64,000 nucleotides of DNA from Roseiterribacter gracilis (GTDB lineage: Bacteria > Pseudomonadota > Alphaproteobacteria > BOG-932 > Roseiterribacteraceae): assembly GCA_018332375.1 (NCBI GenBank), contig BOPV01000001.1, positions 3,844,001 through 3,908,000 of the forward strand, written 5' to 3'. The stretch's first letter is position 1. Every line of letters begins with the position of its first letter. This document shows, piece by piece, positions 1 through 7,541 of the stretch. Under the pieces are notes generated by a model. The model made no database searches. It was not told where the DNA came from and saw nothing but the letters and a program-made list of their open reading frames with translations. Made by a program: the position numbers and the translations under genes.

Positions 1-279
1 CTGTCGGACGGAACGGCGGGTGCAATCGAACCGGGCTCGGTGACGTTTCCAGTGTGCCAGCGCGTGATCGACGAAACCGTCACGGTCAGCGAGGCCGAGA
101 TTGCGGCTGCGATGCGCCACATCGCCGACGCCGAACATTGGATCGTCGAAGGCGCGGCCGGCGTCGCATTGGCGGGGTTGATCGAGCGCGCCGACGCCTA
201 TCGCGGGAAGAAAGTTGCGGTCGTGCTCTGCGGCCGCAACATCGCGCTCGATCGGTTTCTGCAGGCGGTCAGCGCGTAG
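1..279 (+). CDS. Threonine/serine dehydratase (PLP-dependent), C-terminal part
   Basis: Open at the left edge of the window; only the last 92 residues are present. The segment reads through a GAIEPGSVTF stretch and ends in an AEHWIVEGAAGVALAGLIE helix followed by KKVAVVLCGRN. This is the usual end of the fold type II PLP enzymes that deaminate threonine or serine (IlvA/TdcB-like). The PLP lysine and the glycine loop lie outside the window. No ACT regulatory domain follows, so it would be the short catabolic type or a related serine/hydroxy-amino-acid dehydratase. Its stop overlaps the end of the convergent flavin reductase gene by 11 bases. The family is fairly secure; the exact substrate is not. 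Confidence 0.8.
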   Translation: MSDGTAGAIEPGSVTFPVCQRVIDETVTVSEAEIAAAMRHIADAEHWIVEGAAGVALAGLIERADAYRGKKVAVVLCGRNIALDRFLQAVSA

Positions 280-829
280 CGATCGTCTTCGTCCAGTCGG
301 CGAACGCGGTCATGAACTTGGTGAGAAAGACTTTGGTTGCGTCGAGTTTGAGGTCGCCCTTGTCGTCGAGCAGGTCTTTGACGTTGCCGATATAGGCTTC
401 CGGTTGCTGCAAGGTCAGCACGTCGAGAAAGACCAGTGTGTTGCGCAGCGCGACGTTGGCGCCAAAGCCGCCCAGCGCACCTGGCGAAACGCTGACCACG
501 GCGCCCGCTTTGCCGCCGAACACGCTTTTGCCGTAGGGGCGCGAGCCGACATCGATCGCGTTCTTCAAACAGCCGGGGATCGACCGGTTATATTCCGGCG
601 TTGCGAACAGAACCGCGTTGGCGCCGCGCACCGCATCGCGAAACTTCACCCAGGCAGCAGGCGGGTTCGCTTCGAGGTCTTCGTTGTAGAGCGGCAGGTC
701 GCCGATCTCGACGATCTCGCAGGCAAGCGTCGGCGGCGCCAGCTTGCGCATCGCCACCGCGATTTTCCGCGTGAACGATTCTTTGCGCAGGCTTCCAACC
801 AGCACGACGGCTTTCAACGCTTGGTCCAT
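269..829 (-). CDS. NADPH-dependent FMN reductase family protein
   Basis: A 186-residue flavodoxin-like protein of the NADPH-dependent FMN reductase family (chromate reductase/ArsH/azoreductase relatives). These enzymes bind FMN and pass electrons from NAD(P)H to flavin, quinones or xenobiotics in the cytoplasm. The phosphate-binding loop is GSLRKESFTRK near residues 12-22, and the family motif TPEYNRSIPG lies near residue 77. The start is supported by GGAG about eight bases upstream of the ATG. It is transcribed alone and is convergent with the dehydratase. The physiological acceptor cannot be told from sequence. Confidence 0.85.
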   Translation of the reverse strand: MDQALKAVVLVGSLRKESFTRKIAVAMRKLAPPTLACEIVEIGDLPLYNEDLEANPPAAWVKFRDAVRGANAVLFATPEYNRSIPGCLKNAIDVGSRPYGKSVFGGKAGAVVSVSPGALGGFGANVALRNTLVFLDVLTLQQPEAYIGNVKDLLDDKGDLKLDATKVFLTKFMTAFADWTKTIATR

Positions 830-975
830 CTCGTCACTCCAGACAATGCAAGGCGCGGATCATGCTTGGTGGAACCGCCTTTGTCTTGCCGGAAGCGACC
901 AGGATGGCAGCGGTCAGGGCGCGTAGTCGCACCCTGACCGCGAAGCAGCTCGCGCAGCCAGTTCCTGGCAACGCG

Positions 976-1104
976 TCAGAAGATCCGGATCAGACGAATG
1001 CGTAGCTCGTCTTCTCTGATCCGCCGGACCGATGGCATCGGTCGTGCGCGGCGTCGTGAACCGGCCAGTGCCGACACGGCGTAACGCGGAAAAAGCTCGT
1101 TCAT
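976..1104 (-). CDS. Small hypothetical protein (42 aa)
   Basis: A short frame that starts 12 bases after the stop of the Cys-rich small gene and has GGAG six to seven bases before its ATG, so it could be the second gene of a two-gene unit. The product begins MNELFPRYAVSALAG and is rich in arginine in its middle (SRRRARP, VRRIRED). No family is recognised. A different reading frame stays open further downstream (to about 914), so a frameshifted longer gene is also possible. Weak call, supported only by the ribosome-binding site and position. Confidence 0.3.
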   Translation of the reverse strand: MNELFPRYAVSALAGSRRRARPMPSVRRIREDELRIRLIRIF

Positions 1105-1116
1105 CGTTGCTCCATT

Positions 1117-1266
1117 TCAGCCGGCCCGCGCGGCGCCGGCATGTGCTTCTTTGAGTTGGGTGGCGCATTCCTGGCAGCAGACTTCGACAGTCTTGCCGCC
1201 CAGCTCGACGCTGATCGCGTTGGCGTCGAGTTCGTAGTCGCAGGCAGCGCAGGTTTTCTTGGCCAT
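1117..1266 (-). CDS. Small TRASH-like Cys-rich metal-binding protein (49 aa)
   Basis: A 49-residue protein beginning MAKKTCAACDYELDANAIS. Cysteines lie at 6, 9, 30, 31 and 34. C9-X20-C30-X3-C34 fits the TRASH-type pattern (C-X19-22-C-X3-C) of small metal-trafficking or metal-sensing domains, and the CxxC plus CCxxC layout would also suit a zinc ribbon. There is no signal peptide, so it is probably cytoplasmic. It lies downstream of, and on the same strand as, the AraC regulator, and near a HupE/DUF4198 operon, which supports a metal-related role. The metal and partner are unknown. The reading frame is clear; the function is inferred. Confidence 0.65.
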   Translation of the reverse strand: MAKKTCAACDYELDANAISVELGGKTVEVCCQECATQLKEAHAGAARAG

Positions 1267-1345
1267 GAGGTCTGTCTCCTTGGTTCACCCGTGCTCGGGT
1301 GGAGACAGAAAAGCGCGTTCGGCCCGTCGGCCGCTTTCAAGTTCT

Positions 1346-2176
1346 TTAGCGAAGATGCGCCGCGCGCTGAAACTCGGCCGGGCTGCGTCCGTAGATGCGC
1401 TTGAAGGACGAGCTGAAATGGCTGTGGCTGGAGAAGCCGAGGTCGAGCGCAAGTGCGGTCAGGTCCTCACACGCGCCCAACAGATCCAGCGCGCGCGCCA
1501 GGCGCAGCTGCAGTTGATAGCGATAGAGCGGCACGGCTTCGACTTGCTGGAACACCTGCGTCAGATAGACGGGGGACACGCCGACTTCGCTCGCGATGTC
1601 GGCCAGAGTCCAACGACGCGCCAGGTCGGAGGCCAGAACCAGCTTGGCGCGATCGACCAGCTTCTGCTTGCTGAAGCTGCCACGCGCTGCGTGCGACGTC
1701 GTTTCGCCCAATGCGCGGCGGATCAAGGTCAGCGCCAGCGTTTCGCCTTCCAGCGGTTCGACTGCGTTGTTCGACAGGCCGTGGCGCAGCAGCGCGACCA
1801 GCGCCTGGGCGCGCGGATCGATGCGCAGACGCTGGTTGTGAAAGCGCGCTGCATCGTTGCCATGCACGAGGTCTTTCGGTGCCAGCTCGCGCAGCAGCGC
1901 GTCCTCGATCGAGAACGACAAACATGCGTCGCCGCCTTCGACCGGATGGCTGATGTGATAGCTCTCGTCGGCGTTGAACAAGACGAGCTGGTTCGCTTCC
2001 GCCACCACCTCCTCGCGTCCGACATGGCGCATATAGACGCCGCGATACGGGAACACGAGATGGGTGGAGAAGGCGCACTCTTCGTCGCTTTTGTGCCGGC
2101 ACGTGCCGGTGCAGACGACGTCGCGAATCTCGATCGTCTTGGTGCGCAGCAGAAGATGGCTGTGAAAGTCGCTCAC
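1346..2176 (-). CDS. AraC family transcriptional regulator
   Basis: A 276-residue regulator. The GTG start at 2176 is chosen because AGGAG lies four bases upstream; the same frame is open further upstream but without such a site. The N-terminal half is a cupin-like sensor domain with a cysteine cluster near residue 18 (VCTGTCRHKSDEEC) and PVEGGDACLSF further on. The C-terminal ~95 residues carry the two AraC helix-turn-helix motifs, including WTLADIASEVGVSP and ALDLGFSSHSHFSSSFKR. It is divergent from the DUF4331-HupE operon, with about 120 bases between them, so it is the likely regulator of that operon. The ligand is unknown; the Cys cluster would fit a metal or redox signal. Confidence 0.9.
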   Translation of the reverse strand: MSDFHSHLLLRTKTIEIRDVVCTGTCRHKSDEECAFSTHLVFPYRGVYMRHVGREEVVAEANQLVLFNADESYHISHPVEGGDACLSFSIEDALLRELAPKDLVHGNDAARFHNQRLRIDPRAQALVALLRHGLSNNAVEPLEGETLALTLIRRALGETTSHAARGSFSKQKLVDRAKLVLASDLARRWTLADIASEVGVSPVYLTQVFQQVEAVPLYRYQLQLRLARALDLLGACEDLTALALDLGFSSHSHFSSSFKRIYGRSPAEFQRAAHLR

Positions 2177-2297
2177 GGAACTCCTATAGCACGGTTCAGC
2201 CTGCCCGCGCCGGGGCGCCGGCAAATCGCTAAAGAATCTGACAGCGGCTGCGGCCGGTGTGGGGCTTTCTCCGCGTCTCATACTGGAGACGAACGCC

Positions 2298-3494
2298 ATG
2301 CACCGAACTCGACATCTGGGCGCAATTTTTCTTGGCCTTCTGCTGACCGGCCCCGGGCGAGCGTCGGACCATCTCGATTCCCCGACCGTGATCGCCGATC
2401 CGCGCACCGACATCGGCGATCTCTATGCCTGGACGTCAGCCGATGGAAAGCAACTGAACCTGGTGATGACGATCGTCGGGCGCGCCTTCTCGGACCGCGT
2501 CGATTACGTGTTTCATGTCGATAGCGGCCGCGCCTTCGGCAAGACCAGTGCTACGACCGAGATCGTCTGCCGCTTTCCCGCCGCCGGCGTGACGTCCTGC
2601 AAGGTCGGCGACGACGAGGTGCGCGGCGACGCAGACCGGTCGGACGGTTTGCGCGGTCGTTCCTTCCGCGTCTTTGCGGGCGTGCGCGACGATCCGTTCT
2701 TCAACAATGTCCGCGGCACGCGCGACGCCTACAACGTCGCTGACGCGGCGCTGAAAGCGGGCGCGAAACTCGACCGCGCCGCGTGCCCTGCATTCTCAAA
2801 AGCGACGTCGCGCGAGATTCTGGACAAGTGGCATCACACCAACGGGCACGCCGCGGTCAATTTTCTCGAAGGCTGGAAAGTCGCAGCGATCGTCGTTGCG
2901 ATCGATCTCGACGTCGTCACCAAAGGCGGCAAGACGCTGGGTGTCTGGGCCGCGACGGTCGGCGCCACGCGCCAGATCGATCGTGCGGGACGGCCGCTAA
3001 CCGGGAATGCGCTGCTGGGAACCGTCGCCGCCGACGAGATCAGCGACGCGATGAAAGAAGACTTCAACGCAGCGACGCCCGCCGATGCGGCGAAGTTCGT
3101 GCCGGAGATCGAAAAAGGCCTCGCGCTCTATGACGGGTTCGACGGCGTGTGCGGCAACCAGCTGCTCGCAGCCGGATCCAAGTCGCGCAATCGCTATCGT
3201 GCGATGGCGCAGCTGCTTGCCGACGACCGGCTGTGGGTCAACGCCGCGTCGTCGCGCTGCACGCAGCTCTTTGCGGTCGAATTGGCGGCGCGTGCCGGCC
3301 AGCAGAAATTCGCGCGCGATTGCGGCGGCCGCACGCCGAACTATGACGCGGTCAATGTCTACCGCTCGCTATTGGTCATGGGCCGGCTGGTCGGTGTCGA
3401 TGACGGCGTCCATCGCGACGATCGCGATCATTCCGACACTGTGTTTCCGTTTCTCGCTGCGCCGGCAGCAGCGAATGCGGCGTCGCAGCCATGA
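2298..3494 (+). CDS. DUF4331 family exported protein
   Basis: A 398-residue protein with an N-terminal signal peptide ending at GRASDHLDSP. The region from about residue 22 (SDHLDSPTVIADPRTDIGDLYAW) is the hallmark opening of DUF4331 proteins, which are predicted beta-rich secreted proteins with no established biochemical role. Short conserved stretches such as DDPFFNN, NVAVALDLD-like AIVVAIDLDVV and VWAATVG follow. The ATG at 2298 has GGAG nine bases upstream. It is first in an operon whose later genes overlap it by four bases each. Its neighbours (HupE permease, DUF4198 protein) hint at envelope or metal handling, but that is inference. Confidence 0.85.
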   Translation: MHRTRHLGAIFLGLLLTGPGRASDHLDSPTVIADPRTDIGDLYAWTSADGKQLNLVMTIVGRAFSDRVDYVFHVDSGRAFGKTSATTEIVCRFPAAGVTSCKVGDDEVRGDADRSDGLRGRSFRVFAGVRDDPFFNNVRGTRDAYNVADAALKAGAKLDRAACPAFSKATSREILDKWHHTNGHAAVNFLEGWKVAAIVVAIDLDVVTKGGKTLGVWAATVGATRQIDRAGRPLTGNALLGTVAADEISDAMKEDFNAATPADAAKFVPEIEKGLALYDGFDGVCGNQLLAAGSKSRNRYRAMAQLLADDRLWVNAASSRCTQLFAVELAARAGQQKFARDCGGRTPNYDAVNVYRSLLVMGRLVGVDDGVHRDDRDHSDTVFPFLAAPAAANAASQP

Positions 3495-4072
3495 GATACA
3501 AGGTAACCTTCGCAGCCTTGTTGTTCGCTGCACCGGCCGCCGCGCATAGCGGCGCAAATCTGCCGGGCGGATTCCACTACGGGCTCATTCACCCGCTGAC
3601 CGGATTCGATCACGTGCTGGCGATGGTGTCGGTCGGGCTTTGGGGCGCGTTTCTGGGCCGTCCGTTGATCTACGCGCTGCCGATTCTGTTTCCGCTGTTG
3701 ATGGTCTGCGGTGCCGCGCTTGGCATGCTGGGCGTGGCGCTGCCGCCCGCCGAGCTTGGCGTCGCGCTGTCGGTGTTGGTGCTGGGCGGTGCGATCGCGC
3801 TTGGTTGGCGCGCACCGGTGTGGCTCGCGATGATGATCGTCGCCGTGTTTGCGATCTTTCACGGCTACACGCACGGGATCGAACTTCCTTCGGCGACCGA
3901 TCCGATCGGCTACAGCGCCGGCTTCGTGCTTGCGACCGGGCTGCTGCATGTGGCCGGCATTTCGATCGGCCTGCTCAACAATTCGCGCCACGGCGCACTG
4001 CTCACGCGCAGCCTGGGCGCGCTGTTCAGCTTTGCCGGTTGCTGGTTTCTCTACGTCGCGGTGACGTCATGA
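3491..4072 (+). CDS. HupE/UreJ family membrane protein
   Basis: A 193-residue integral membrane protein with a signal-like N terminus ending AAAHSG and about six hydrophobic segments. It has the HupE/UreJ hallmarks HPLTGFDHVLAM near residue 35 and FHGYTHGIE near residue 120, whose histidines are thought to take part in nickel or cobalt passage. Family members are secondary Ni/Co permeases or accessory proteins found next to hydrogenase or urease genes; neither enzyme is visible here. Its ATG overlaps the DUF4331 stop (ATGA), and the next gene overlaps its own stop in the same way, so translation is coupled. Confidence 0.88.
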   Translation: MRYKVTFAALLFAAPAAAHSGANLPGGFHYGLIHPLTGFDHVLAMVSVGLWGAFLGRPLIYALPILFPLLMVCGAALGMLGVALPPAELGVALSVLVLGGAIALGWRAPVWLAMMIVAVFAIFHGYTHGIELPSATDPIGYSAGFVLATGLLHVAGISIGLLNNSRHGALLTRSLGALFSFAGCWFLYVAVTS

Positions 4073-4194
4073 AGCGAACCTCGATTGTCGCCGCGGCGAC
4101 GATTGCGAGCTGGCTGCTCGCAGTCGCAATCCTCGCCGCGCTGCTGCATCTGCTGCACGAAACGCCGGCTGCATGGTTGGATCATCTGCAATGA
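4069..4194 (+). CDS. Small single-span membrane peptide (41 aa)
   Basis: A 41-residue frame starting MKRTSIVAAATIASWLLAVA with one strongly hydrophobic stretch (residues 7-28) and a short polar tail ending in DHLQ. It overlaps the HupE stop by ATGA and its own stop overlaps the following DUF4198 gene by ATGA, so the operon would not be closed without it. Nickel ECF transporters of the NikKLMQO type include small membrane components next to a DUF4198-like protein. This peptide may play a similar anchoring role, but I cannot show homology. Confidence 0.6.
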   Translation: MKRTSIVAAATIASWLLAVAILAALLHLLHETPAAWLDHLQ

Positions 4195-4955
4195 AGCGAT
4201 GCCTGTGGATTGCCGCTTTGTGGTGCGCGTCGCCGGCGACTGCGCATGATTTCTGGGTGCAGCCCGACGACTTCCGACCGCAAGCTGCAACGACCGTGAC
4301 GTTGCAGGTCGGGCATGGTCCCGATCGCCAACGTTCGCCGATCGCGCTTCGGCGCATTCTGCGCTTCGATGCAATCGCACCTGACGGCACGACCGGCCGC
4401 TTGGCGCCCGACACGGTCTTCGCGCCGGCAACGTCCGGCACGCATCTGCTGGTGCTGCAAACCGACGACAATGCGCGCAGTCATCTGCCGGCGCTGCGTT
4501 TCAATGACTATCTCGAGGTCGAAGGGCTGACGCCGGCCTTGGAGCTGCGTCGCCGCACCGGACGGATGCAGGTGGATGGCGCGGAGCGCTATAGCCGCGT
4601 CGCCAAGGCGATGGTGCAGAACGGTTCGGACGCAACCACGAACGTTCTGGCGCCGGTTGGTTTGCCGCTGGAAATCGTGCCCGAGCGCAATCCGTACGAC
4701 GCGGTTCGTGCGGACCGATTGCCCGTGCGCGTCATCTATGCCGGCGCGCCCTTGTCGGGTGCGTTGGTCAAGTTCACCGATCTCGATCACGACGAGACGC
4801 CGTTCGAGACACAGCGCACCGACAAAGATGGGCGCGCCTATTTCACAATGCCGGCGCGGGGACGCTGGCTGCTCAACGTGATTTGGACGCGGCCGTCGGA
4901 TCGCGACGTGGATTTCGAGACGATCTTCTCGAGTCTCAGTTTCGGCGTCCCGTAA
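4191..4955 (+). CDS. DUF4198 domain protein (periplasmic, NikK-like)
   Basis: A 254-residue protein with a signal peptide (MKRCLWIAALWCASPATA) and mature start HDFWVQPDDFRP, the typical N terminus of DUF4198 proteins. These are beta-sandwich periplasmic domains often linked to nickel/cobalt uptake (NikK-like). A second Ig-like stretch near residues 185-235 carries GAPLSGALVKFTDLD and TDKDGRAYFTMPARGRWLL, a carboxypeptidase-regulatory-like fold. No C-terminal membrane anchor is obvious. It is last in the operon and translationally coupled to the 41-residue membrane peptide. Metal delivery to HupE is a plausible but unproven role. Confidence 0.8.
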   Translation: MKRCLWIAALWCASPATAHDFWVQPDDFRPQAATTVTLQVGHGPDRQRSPIALRRILRFDAIAPDGTTGRLAPDTVFAPATSGTHLLVLQTDDNARSHLPALRFNDYLEVEGLTPALELRRRTGRMQVDGAERYSRVAKAMVQNGSDATTNVLAPVGLPLEIVPERNPYDAVRADRLPVRVIYAGAPLSGALVKFTDLDHDETPFETQRTDKDGRAYFTMPARGRWLLNVIWTRPSDRDVDFETIFSSLSFGVP

Positions 4956-5105
4956 GGAAGTTGCGTGGACACGGCCAGGCGCGCCGACAGGTTGGTACCT
5001 TTCAAGCCGCCGCTACGACACGCGTCGCTGTAAGCATTCCCTCAATTGACAGGATTTGGATTCGCCGTCTGCCTGGCTGCGAAATCAGCGCAGGGAGAGC
5101 ATTCG

Positions 5106-6287
5106 ATGAATCGGTTTTTGGTTGCAGTTGCCGTCGCGGCGCCACTGGTCTGGCACGCGCCGTCCTTTGCCGCCGACGCAGCGTCGATCTCGGCTGCGAT
5201 CGACAAAGCGGCCGCGGCCGCGGTCGCTGCCGGCGAAAGCGCGGGCCTGCAGGTCGCGGTCTACAAAGACGGCAAGCCGCTGCTGGTGAAGGGCTACGGC
5301 GTCGGCAGTCTCGAACTGAAAACGCCGGTCACCAACGACAGCGTCTTCCGCATCGGTTCGGTGACCAAGCAGTTCACCGCCGTCGCACTGTTGCTGCTGC
5401 AGGAAGAGGGCAAGCTGTCGCTCGACGACAAGCTGTCCAAATACTATCCCGATTTTCCGCGCGCCGCCGACATCACGCTGAAGCAAATGCTCAATCATAC
5501 GTCGGGCATCTCGAACTACACCGACGATCCCAGCTTCGCCAAAGACGGCATGATCAAGCGCACCAGCGACGAGATGGTGACGTTCATTGCCAAGTTGCCC
5601 AAGACGTCGGACTTTGATCCGGGCACGGGCTGGCGTTACAGCAACTCGGCCTATTTCATTCTTGGCGGCGTGGTCGAGAAAGCCGCGGGCAAGCCGCTCG
5701 CCGACGTACTCAAGACGCGTCTGTTCGTGCCGCTGGGCATGACGCACACGGCGCTCGATGACGAAGCCGAGGTCGTAGCGGGCCGCGTCGCCGGCTATTC
5801 GGCCACCGCGCCGGGCAAGTTTGCCAATGCCGCCTATCTCTCGATGACGATTCCCGGCGGCGCCGGGTCGATGCGCTCGTCGGCGACCGATCTGGCGAAG
5901 TGGAACGCTGCTCTGTTCGGCGGAAAGATTCTGAAGCCGGCTTCCTTCGAAGCGATGACGTCACCCGGCAAACTGAACAATGGTGAGAATAGCAGCGCTG
6001 CGATGAAGCGGCCGGATGCTGCCAAGGACGCGCCGCCGCCGCGCAAGCGCGAATATGGCTACGCGCTGCAAATGTCCGACGAAGAAGGGCACGAGAAGAT
6101 CAACCACGGTGGCGGCATCTTCGGTTTCAGCTCGATGCTGACCGAATTCCCCAAGGATCACGTCACCGTCGTCGTTCTGGCCAACACGATCGGCAAGGAC
6201 GTCGGCACCGCCAAGATCGTTCCGAAGATCGAACGGCTGGCGCTGGGTCTGCCGGCCGAGAAGAAGCAAACCGCCGAAGTCAAATAA
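5106..6287 (+). CDS. Serine hydrolase, beta-lactamase/class C-like (copy 1)
   Basis: A 393-residue exported hydrolase of the penicillin-binding/beta-lactamase superfamily (PF00144). The signal peptide ends near HAPSFAADA. The catalytic set is visible: S85-V-T-K88 (nucleophile and base), Y178-S-N180, and an HGGG motif near residue 338. These proteins are mostly esterases, D-aminopeptidases or peptidases rather than antibiotic-degrading enzymes. ATG 5106 is preferred over frames open upstream because it begins the signal peptide. It is followed after 30 bases by a close paralogue, so the pair arose by tandem duplication. Confidence 0.88.
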   Translation: MNRFLVAVAVAAPLVWHAPSFAADAASISAAIDKAAAAAVAAGESAGLQVAVYKDGKPLLVKGYGVGSLELKTPVTNDSVFRIGSVTKQFTAVALLLLQEEGKLSLDDKLSKYYPDFPRAADITLKQMLNHTSGISNYTDDPSFAKDGMIKRTSDEMVTFIAKLPKTSDFDPGTGWRYSNSAYFILGGVVEKAAGKPLADVLKTRLFVPLGMTHTALDDEAEVVAGRVAGYSATAPGKFANAAYLSMTIPGGAGSMRSSATDLAKWNAALFGGKILKPASFEAMTSPGKLNNGENSSAAMKRPDAAKDAPPPRKREYGYALQMSDEEGHEKINHGGGIFGFSSMLTEFPKDHVTVVVLANTIGKDVGTAKIVPKIERLALGLPAEKKQTAEVK

Positions 6288-6317
6288 CTGACTTTTGCGA
6301 AGTTGAGGGAGTTCGAG

Positions 6318-7493
6318 ATGCATTTGGGAAATCGGTTCTTGGTCGCTGCAACCGTGCTGGCGCCGTTGGCACTGCAGGCGCCCGCCTTCGCTGCCGACGC
6401 GACGTCGGTCGCCGTTGCGATCGATAAAACGGCGGCGGCTGCAGTCGCGGCAGGCGAAAGCGCCGGCCTGCAAGTCGCCGTCTTCAAGGACGGCAAGCCG
6501 GTGTTGGTGAAGGGCTATGGCTTCGCCAATCTGGAGCTGAAGGTTCCGGTCAATAACGAGAACGTGTTCCGCATTGGCTCGACTACCAAGCAGTTCACCG
6601 CTGTTCTGCTGCTGCTGCTGCAGGAAGAGGGCAAGCTGTCGCTCGACGACAAGCTGTCCAAATATTATCCGGACTTCCCGCGTGCCGGCGACATCACGCT
6701 GAAGCAGATGCTGCATCACACGTCGGGCATTCACAGCTACACCGACGACCCGCCGTTTCTAAATGACGGCATGATCAAGCGCACCACCGATGAGATGGTG
6801 ACCTACATCGCCAAGATGCCGAAGGTGCAGGACTTCGAACCGGGCGCCGACTGGTACTACAGCAACTCGGCCTATTTCATTCTCGGCGGCGTGATTGAGA
6901 AAGCGTCGGAGCAGAAGCTGCCCGATTTGCTGCAGGCGCGCCTGTTCAAGCCGCTGGGCATGACGCACACCGCCTTCGACGACGAGGCCGAAATCGTTCC
7001 CGGTCGCGCTGCCGGTTATTCCGCGACTGCGCCGGGCAAATTCAGCAATGCCTCGTATCTGTCTTTGACGATTCCGGGCGCAGCCGGATCGCTGCGTTCG
7101 TCAGCGAGCGACCTCGTGAAGTGGAATGCGGCGCTCTACGGCGGCAAGGTGCTGAAGCCTGCGTCGCTGCAGGAGATGCTGGCGCCGGGCAAGCTGAATA
7201 CCGGTGAGAACACCGCCAAGGCGATGGCGGCGCTCTATGCCAAACTCGGCATGAAGGATGACGAGGATTCCGGCAAGGAATATGGCTACGGGCTGATGAT
7301 TTCGAAGAAGGGCGGCCACGACAAAGTCGATCATGGCGGTGGCATCCCAGGCTTCAATTCGCACCTGTCGGAATTCCCCAAGGATCACATCACCGTCGTC
7401 GTGCTGGCGAATGCGCTGGGCAAGGATGTCGGTGCGGGCAAAGTCGCCGACCGGATCGAGCGCATCGTGCTCGGCCTGCCGGCCAAGAAATAA
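6318..7493 (+). CDS. Serine hydrolase, beta-lactamase/class C-like (copy 2)
   Basis: A 391-residue paralogue of the preceding gene; long stretches match nearly residue for residue, for example EEGKLSLDDKLSKYYPDFPR and the AAGESAGLQVAV block. The catalytic motifs are kept: GSTTK, YYSNSAYF and DHGGGIPGF. The signal peptide ends near APAFAADA. GAGGGA lies upstream of the ATG at 6318. Divergence is concentrated around the region before the third motif, where copy 2 has LYAKLGMKDDEDSGKEYG in place of the proline-rich segment of copy 1, which may alter substrate choice. A strong hairpin follows the stop. Confidence 0.88.
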   Translation: MHLGNRFLVAATVLAPLALQAPAFAADATSVAVAIDKTAAAAVAAGESAGLQVAVFKDGKPVLVKGYGFANLELKVPVNNENVFRIGSTTKQFTAVLLLLLQEEGKLSLDDKLSKYYPDFPRAGDITLKQMLHHTSGIHSYTDDPPFLNDGMIKRTTDEMVTYIAKMPKVQDFEPGADWYYSNSAYFILGGVIEKASEQKLPDLLQARLFKPLGMTHTAFDDEAEIVPGRAAGYSATAPGKFSNASYLSLTIPGAAGSLRSSASDLVKWNAALYGGKVLKPASLQEMLAPGKLNTGENTAKAMAALYAKLGMKDDEDSGKEYGYGLMISKKGGHDKVDHGGGIPGFNSHLSEFPKDHITVVVLANALGKDVGAGKVADRIERIVLGLPAKK

Positions 7494-7501
7494 GTCGCGA
7501 C

Positions 7502-7535
7502 ACGGGCGTCACGGCACCTGGCCCGTGACGCCCGT
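7502..7535. terminator. Bidirectional hairpin terminator
   Basis: A perfect 13-bp inverted repeat (7502-7514 with 7523-7535) around an eight-base loop CACCTGGC, sitting exactly between the convergent serine hydrolase and alpha/beta hydrolase genes. There is no long T run, only a short TTG on the plus side. It may act with Rho or as a two-way barrier. Confidence 0.75.
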
Positions 7536-7541
7536 TGCAGA

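Noticed and set aside
914..1288. A 124-codon minus-strand frame across the small Cys-protein gene
   Set aside because: It lacks any domain and reads the Cys-protein region out of frame; the shorter frame with CxxC/CCxxC is more convincing.
5046..5074. A sigma-70 promoter from a perfect TTGACA at 5046
   Set aside because: The position 17 bases downstream (CTGCCT) is a poor -10, so the match is probably chance.
5106..7493. Beta-lactam resistance genes
   Set aside because: The SxxK, YxN and HGG motifs define a broad hydrolase superfamily; nothing specific to AmpC and no AmpR-type regulator is near.
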